A stretch of 64,000 nucleotides of DNA from Nocardioides yefusunii (GTDB taxonomy: Bacteria; Actinomycetota; Actinomycetes; Propionibacteriales; Nocardioidaceae). Under the pieces are notes generated by a model. The model had not been told where the DNA came from, searched no databases, and saw nothing but the letters and a program-made list of their open reading frames with translations. The stretch is from the NCBI RefSeq assembly GCF_004014875.1, contig NZ_CP034929.1:1364001-1428000 (forward strand). The letters are read 5' to 3'. Numbering within the stretch: position 1 is the stretch's first letter; the number at the start of each line of letters is the position of its first letter. Shown here in pieces: positions 59,907 through 64,000 of this stretch. The translations under genes and the position numbers were made by a program.

Positions 59907-62531
59907 GTGTCCGATCCCCGCGAACCTCGTCGCCTGGCGGTCGCGGCACGCAAGGAACTCACCCGGGGCGTCGAAGCACGCCTACGTGACCTGCTGGCCA
60001 CGAAGGCGCCTCTCGCGGCGTGCACCGCGCACGCTGCGCTCGCCGAACGGGTCCGCCGCGCGGGCCGGCACGCCCGTGGCCGCGCCGTCGTCGCCGAGGA
60101 CCTGGCCTACGCCCTCTTCGTCCGCGCCGTCGTCCTGCACCTCCTGACGGTGCGCGGGTGGCAGGAACCGGTGACGGACGCAGAAACCTCCGCCCGGGCC
60201 TGGGCGACGTGGAGCTCCCGCCTGCCAGCCCTCCGCGTGATCGGCGAGGACACTGCCCTGCTGGCGCTCGCTACCCCGCCCGAGCACTGGGGACCCACCG
60301 GAGTGCCCGGACGCCTGCGGGCACTGATCACGCCCGGGGAGCACGACGCGCCCGCGACCCTGGGGTGGCTGCACCAGCACTACTTCACCGAACACCGACG
60401 ACACACCTACGCCCGGCTGGCCTCGGCGCCCGTCGACGGCCCCAACCTCGCGGCCGTCACCCAGGTGTTCACCCCGGAGTGGGTGGCACGCACCCTCCTG
60501 GACAACTCCGTGGGGCTGCACACGCCTGAGGTGCCCGGCAGCCATCTGCTCCGCGCTGACCCGGACGCCGGACGCCCGGCTGAGCCCGACCGCTCCGTCC
60601 CCGACGGTGGCGTGCCAAGCGTCCTCGACCCCGCCTGCGGAGCCGGACACCTGCTGCTGCCCGCGTTCGACCAGCTCTGCGACCTCCACGAAGCACGAGG
60701 CCTCGACGCCCGCGCTGCGGTCGAGGCCACGCTCACCGATCGGCTGTGGGGCCTCGACGTGGACCCCCGCGTCGTGGCGCTGGCCTCGACCAGCCTCACC
60801 CTACGGGCCTGGGACCGCCTCGGTGGCCCGGTCGACGGTCTCCCCGCACCGCAGGTCCACACGCTGCTCCCGATCCGGTTCACCCGCCCCGAACTGCGCC
60901 GCCTCCCACACCTCGACCCCGAGGCAGACCGGACGCTCAGCGACACCTTCTGGCACCAGTTCGCCGACGCCGACGTGCTCGGACCACTGGTGCGTTCCGA
61001 CGTCACCCACACCGAGACCGCCTCGACCCTGCTCACCGAGACCGACCTCTCCACCCTCGCACCGGAACTCCGCGACCGCGTCCGGAGGGTGCTCCACCAG
61101 GCCCGCCTGCTGACCCGCCGCCACGACGTCGTCGTCGCGAACCCGCCCTACCTCGGCACCCGCCACATGGGTCCGCGGCTGCGCGCACTCGCCACGGCTC
61201 TCTACCCGGAGACCAAGGGCGACCTCTGCACGATGTTCCTGGAACGCACCCTGGAACTCCTCGTCCCCGGGGGACTTGCCGCCGTCGTGGCGAGTGAGTC
61301 CTGGTTCGTCACCACCCGCACCCGCCGGGTCCGTGATCTCCTGCTCTCGCGTGCCCACCTGCGCACCGCGGTGTGCATCGACGCAGCAGCGTTCGGGGTC
61401 CGGCTCAACACCGTCGCGACCGTCCTGCAGGTTCCTGTCCGTGCCGGCGACCCGGCTCCCGACACCCTGTTCACCCGGGTGGGCCGCGACGACCTTGCCG
61501 CCGCGACCCCTCAGCGACTCCCGGTGCCCGGTCGCACCGTCCAGCGACGTCACGTCTCTGCGTTCGACGCTGTCCCCGACCGGGTCCTCGTCTTCGACCT
61601 CCCGCCCTCGCTGCTCGCCCTCTACGCCAAGGGAGTCGTGCTGGGTGACGTCGTCGGACTGCGCCAGGGCATGGCCACCACCGACAACGCCCGCTTCGTC
61701 CGGCGTTGGTGGGAAGTCCCGGCCGACGAGGTGCAGCGGGGCCTGGGGCCGGGGGAGCGGCACCACTCGGCGCGGTGGGTGCCCTACAACAAGGGCGGTT
61801 CGGCGGTGCGCTGGTGGGGCAACCAGGAGTACGTCGTGCTCTGGGAGGACGACGCCCGCGCGCTGCGTGAGGTGCGCCCGGCCGCGACGATCGAGGACCA
61901 GGACTTCTTCCGCTCGTCAGTGTCGTGGTCCAACATCGGTCGCAACGGCGTCCAGTTCCGGATCTACCCCGACGGGTTCGTCTTCGACGTGGCCGGGATG
62001 AGTGCCTTCGTCGACGACGAGCGAACCCGGCTCAACCTGCTCGGCTACCTCAACTCACCGCTGGTGCGGGCCGCGATGGACGTCCTCGCCCCGACGCTGA
62101 ACTACCAGGTGGGCGACGTCGCCCGGCTCCCCGCACCCGAGCTCAGCACGGGGGAGGACCACCACCGCGTCGCTGAACTGGTCGCGTTGACCCGAGCCCT
62201 GTGGGCCCAGGAACACACCTCGTGGGAGCACGAGGCACACCCCCTGCTGCTGCGCAACGAGGCGACGTTGGAAGCACGGGCGCGTGCCCACGTGCGCGAA
62301 CGCGAAGCGACGTTGGCCCGGATCCGGGACCTGGAGACCGCCTCCGCTCACTACTGGGCCGATCGGGTGCAGGCCCTGACCGGAGTCGTCGTCACCGAAC
62401 GCGACCCCGGTCCCACGACGCTGCCGCCGACCCGCGACGTGGCCGCACTCGTGGCAGAGGCCGAACTGCTCACCGCCACGGGGGCACGCGCTCTGGACCC
62501 CCGCACGGCGTCCTCGACGCCCGCCGCCTGA
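59907..62531 (+). CDS. Solitary PglX-like adenine-specific DNA methyltransferase
   Basis: The 874-residue protein has the amino-methyltransferase motifs in gamma order: SAM motif I SVLDPACGAGHLLL (about residue 240) and catalytic NPPY in VVVANPPYLGTRH (about 411). A helical N-terminal part, a target-recognition region (GLRQGMATTDNARFVRRWW, YNKGGSAVRWWGNQEYV) and a coiled C-terminus follow. This is the BREX PglX / type IIG-like layout. No other BREX genes and no nuclease domain are seen, so it is either an orphan methyltransferase or a lone defence gene. The target site is unknown. GTG 59907 is chosen by leaderless spacing. Confidence 0.8.
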   Translation: MSDPREPRRLAVAARKELTRGVEARLRDLLATKAPLAACTAHAALAERVRRAGRHARGRAVVAEDLAYALFVRAVVLHLLTVRGWQEPVTDAETSARAWATWSSRLPALRVIGEDTALLALATPPEHWGPTGVPGRLRALITPGEHDAPATLGWLHQHYFTEHRRHTYARLASAPVDGPNLAAVTQVFTPEWVARTLLDNSVGLHTPEVPGSHLLRADPDAGRPAEPDRSVPDGGVPSVLDPACGAGHLLLPAFDQLCDLHEARGLDARAAVEATLTDRLWGLDVDPRVVALASTSLTLRAWDRLGGPVDGLPAPQVHTLLPIRFTRPELRRLPHLDPEADRTLSDTFWHQFADADVLGPLVRSDVTHTETASTLLTETDLSTLAPELRDRVRRVLHQARLLTRRHDVVVANPPYLGTRHMGPRLRALATALYPETKGDLCTMFLERTLELLVPGGLAAVVASESWFVTTRTRRVRDLLLSRAHLRTAVCIDAAAFGVRLNTVATVLQVPVRAGDPAPDTLFTRVGRDDLAAATPQRLPVPGRTVQRRHVSAFDAVPDRVLVFDLPPSLLALYAKGVVLGDVVGLRQGMATTDNARFVRRWWEVPADEVQRGLGPGERHHSARWVPYNKGGSAVRWWGNQEYVVLWEDDARALREVRPAATIEDQDFFRSSVSWSNIGRNGVQFRIYPDGFVFDVAGMSAFVDDERTRLNLLGYLNSPLVRAAMDVLAPTLNYQVGDVARLPAPELSTGEDHHRVAELVALTRALWAQEHTSWEHEAHPLLLRNEATLEARARAHVREREATLARIRDLETASAHYWADRVQALTGVVVTERDPGPTTLPPTRDVAALVAEAELLTATGARALDPRTASSTPAA

Positions 62532-62535
62532 GCAC

Positions 62536-63321
62536 TCAGCGTCCCAGACGGACCTGCCACCGCTGCCAGGCTGGTGCGTCCGCGAATCCGATCCTGACGG
62601 TCTCCGCACCCCGCGCCCACCGCCGCCGCCACTGAGCAGTGCCGGTGACCGAGCGCGACGACACGTCGGCACGCAACCACGGGTTGAACACGGTCCGGGC
62701 CCAGACGACGTCGTTCTCGCCCCGTCCGTCCGGTGCGGACGGCCGTGGCCCCACGGCGAAGGCCAGGTCCATGTCGTCGTGGACGTCGTCGTCGAGGTGA
62801 ACGCGGTCCCGGGCCTGCTCCCACACCTCACGCCGCATCGCCATCGAGGAACCCCAGAACGGTGCCTGTCCGAGCGCGGCCCATGTAGGGAGGTAGTAGG
62901 CGCCGAGGTAGAGCGCGGAGACCGGAACACGCAGCGGCCACGGCAGGTCGTGGAAGAGGCCGATCCCGGTGACGGCGTCCACCGTGTCGTCGGCCAGTGT
63001 CTCGCCGATCCGGCGGGTCCAGTCGGGGTGGGGACGGGAGTCGGCGTCGAGACGCGCCAGCACGTCACCGGCGCAGGCGTCGTAGCCGGTCGCCGACGCC
63101 CGCGGGATCCCGCGGCGAGGTTCGGGCACGACGCGTGCCCCACCGGCGACGGCGACGGTCGCAGAGTCGTCGGTCGAGCCGTTGTCGACCACCACCACCT
63201 CGTAGGGCGCGACCTCCTGAGCGGCGAGGAGACGCAGGCACTCGCGGAGTTCGTCGGCGTCGTCGAGGACGGGGATGACCACCGAGATCCGGAGCCCCGA
63301 GCTCACGCACGAACCCGTCAC
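62536..63321 (-). CDS. Family 2 glycosyltransferase
   Basis: The 261-residue GT-A enzyme has RISVVIPVLDDADELRECLR, VVVDNGSTDDSATVA and the DxD-type LARLDADSRPHPDW motif that binds the nucleotide sugar and metal. It ends with a short region, no membrane helices. It resembles enzymes that add sugars to lipids or wall polymers. The GTG start overlaps the stop of the preceding gene (GTGA). Its 3' end is 4 bases from the methyltransferase stop. Donor and acceptor are not known. Confidence 0.85.
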   Translation of the reverse strand: MTGSCVSSGLRISVVIPVLDDADELRECLRLLAAQEVAPYEVVVVDNGSTDDSATVAVAGGARVVPEPRRGIPRASATGYDACAGDVLARLDADSRPHPDWTRRIGETLADDTVDAVTGIGLFHDLPWPLRVPVSALYLGAYYLPTWAALGQAPFWGSSMAMRREVWEQARDRVHLDDDVHDDMDLAFAVGPRPSAPDGRGENDVVWARTVFNPWLRADVSSRSVTGTAQWRRRWARGAETVRIGFADAPAWQRWQVRLGR

Positions 63322-63917
63322 AGATCAGATCCGTTCGGGTGGGTGAGGGGGCTCCGGAGCCTGGCAGCGACGACGACACCCGCCACTGCCGCACCGAGAG
63401 CCCCGAGAGCGAGGTCGGACATCGTGTCGCGGTAGCCGACCTGGATCCGTGCGTCGACGACCTCGTGACCCCACCACTCGCCGAGCTCCCACACGGTGGC
63501 CAGCGCCAGCCCGGCCAGGAAGGTCAGCAGTCCGAGGGCGGTGCGCCGCAGCGGGGCGGGGAGGTCCGGCGCCAGGAGGCCGTAGTGGACGACCGTCAGC
63601 CCGACGGTGGCGGCCAGGAGTCCGGTGAGCACCCCGTGCACGGCGAGGTCCAGCCACGGGACGGTCACGTAGGCATCCAGGAGCGCTGCCCACGCGGCCG
63701 ACAGCATCACGCTGCACAACGCCACGTCGAACTCCGCCGGAGCCCCGAGAAGGACCGGCGCCATGCACCCTCCGAGGACGAGGAGGAGCAGCGCCGCTCC
63801 CACGAACCCGTCGGTCGAGGCAGCGACAGGAACGCTCCCGGCGGCGACGCCGCGCACGGCGTCGGGCCAGCGCAGACTCCCGGAGAAGGCGGTGGTCCCG
63901 TGGCTCAGCAGCGTCAT
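63318..63917 (-). CDS. Multi-span membrane protein, DUF2238/YjdF-like
   Basis: The 199-residue protein has five hydrophobic helices. The motif VWELGEWWGHEV followed by RDTMSDLALGALGAAVAG matches the end of the YjdF/DUF2238 type, in which a Trp-Glu pair and a DTxxD pair lie at the membrane. Function is unknown. The ATG at 63917 follows TAACGT by 6 bases. It is coupled to the glycosyltransferase gene by a GTGA overlap, so it may belong to the same envelope pathway. Confidence 0.65.
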   Translation of the reverse strand: MTLLSHGTTAFSGSLRWPDAVRGVAAGSVPVAASTDGFVGAALLLLVLGGCMAPVLLGAPAEFDVALCSVMLSAAWAALLDAYVTVPWLDLAVHGVLTGLLAATVGLTVVHYGLLAPDLPAPLRRTALGLLTFLAGLALATVWELGEWWGHEVVDARIQVGYRDTMSDLALGALGAAVAGVVVAARLRSPLTHPNGSDL

Positions 63918-63923
63918 GGTGTG

Positions 63924-63929
63924 ACGTTA
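63924..63929 (-). promoter_or_regulatory. -10 box for the leaderless membrane protein gene
   Basis: TAACGT on the minus strand lies 6 bases before the ATG at 63917. Beyond it, to the window end, I see no gene. Confidence 0.5.
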
Positions 63930-64000
63930 GAGGACGACGACGGTCTCCGCACCTGATACCGGCGCTGTCCTGGGGGGACGCGGCGCTGGAATCCTGTCAC

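Overview
The window is high-GC DNA with strong G/C bias at third codon positions, frequent GTG starts and many start codons that sit only 6-7 bases behind a TAnnnT hexamer (leaderless genes). With the gene content (pcaL fusion, NlpC/P60 gene behind a c-di-AMP-type riboswitch, mycobacterial-type SOS box) this points to an actinobacterium. Nocardioidaceae is my best guess and is inference. I see no rRNA, tRNA, CRISPR, phage or transposase genes. The window reads as ordinary chromosome with scattered accessory genes.

Layout. 1-5.6 kb: cut membrane protein, M15 peptidase, GH3 glycosidase, ABC exporter. 5.8-11.7 kb: a translationally coupled jetA-jetB-jetC (MksF-MksE-MksB) condensin operon with no jetD nuclease gene next to it. 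11.9-16.5 kb: an overlapping three-gene set (SbnA-like PLP synthase, FAD/NAD(P)-binding protein, Y4yA-type PLP decarboxylase) that looks like a small-molecule or metallophore pathway, then phnA. 16.6-19.5 kb: divergent Lrp regulator and an AceE/MdeB-like E1 enzyme. 19.6-25.4 kb: a SIR2-fold protein whose catalytic Asn and His appear replaced, beside sbcD-sbcC. 25.4-29.5 kb: trhO, ppnP, an NlpC/P60 hydrolase with riboswitch, a thioesterase and two small unknowns.

29.7-33.9 kb and 39.9-51.8 kb together hold a complete protocatechuate branch of the beta-ketoadipate pathway: PobA makes protocatechuate from 4-hydroxybenzoate, PcaGH opens the ring, PcaB and the fused PcaL reach beta-ketoadipate, PcaIJ and PcaF give succinyl-CoA plus acetyl-CoA. 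An aldehyde dehydrogenase may feed aromatic acids in. Two IclR regulators and matching palindromes at pobA and pcaF suggest the control circuit. Between these blocks lie two convergent LysR genes, an SDR/acyl-CoA dehydrogenase pair, a DUF3533-like membrane protein, and a MacB-type ABC transporter divergent from a two-component system.

52.0-54.8 kb is a metQNI-type importer whose binding protein has a membrane anchor in place of a lipobox. 54.9-64 kb holds a sulfotransferase, a DUF732-like protein, an SOS-box-controlled S24/LexA-fold protein lacking the catalytic dyad, catalase plus lipocalin, a solitary PglX-like adenine methyltransferase, and a glycosyltransferase with a membrane protein.

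The best candidates for something undescribed are the jetABC operon without jetD, the SIR2 pseudoenzyme, the SbnA-like/FAD/Y4yA set and the SOS-linked dead S24 protein. All family assignments rest on motif reading without database searches.
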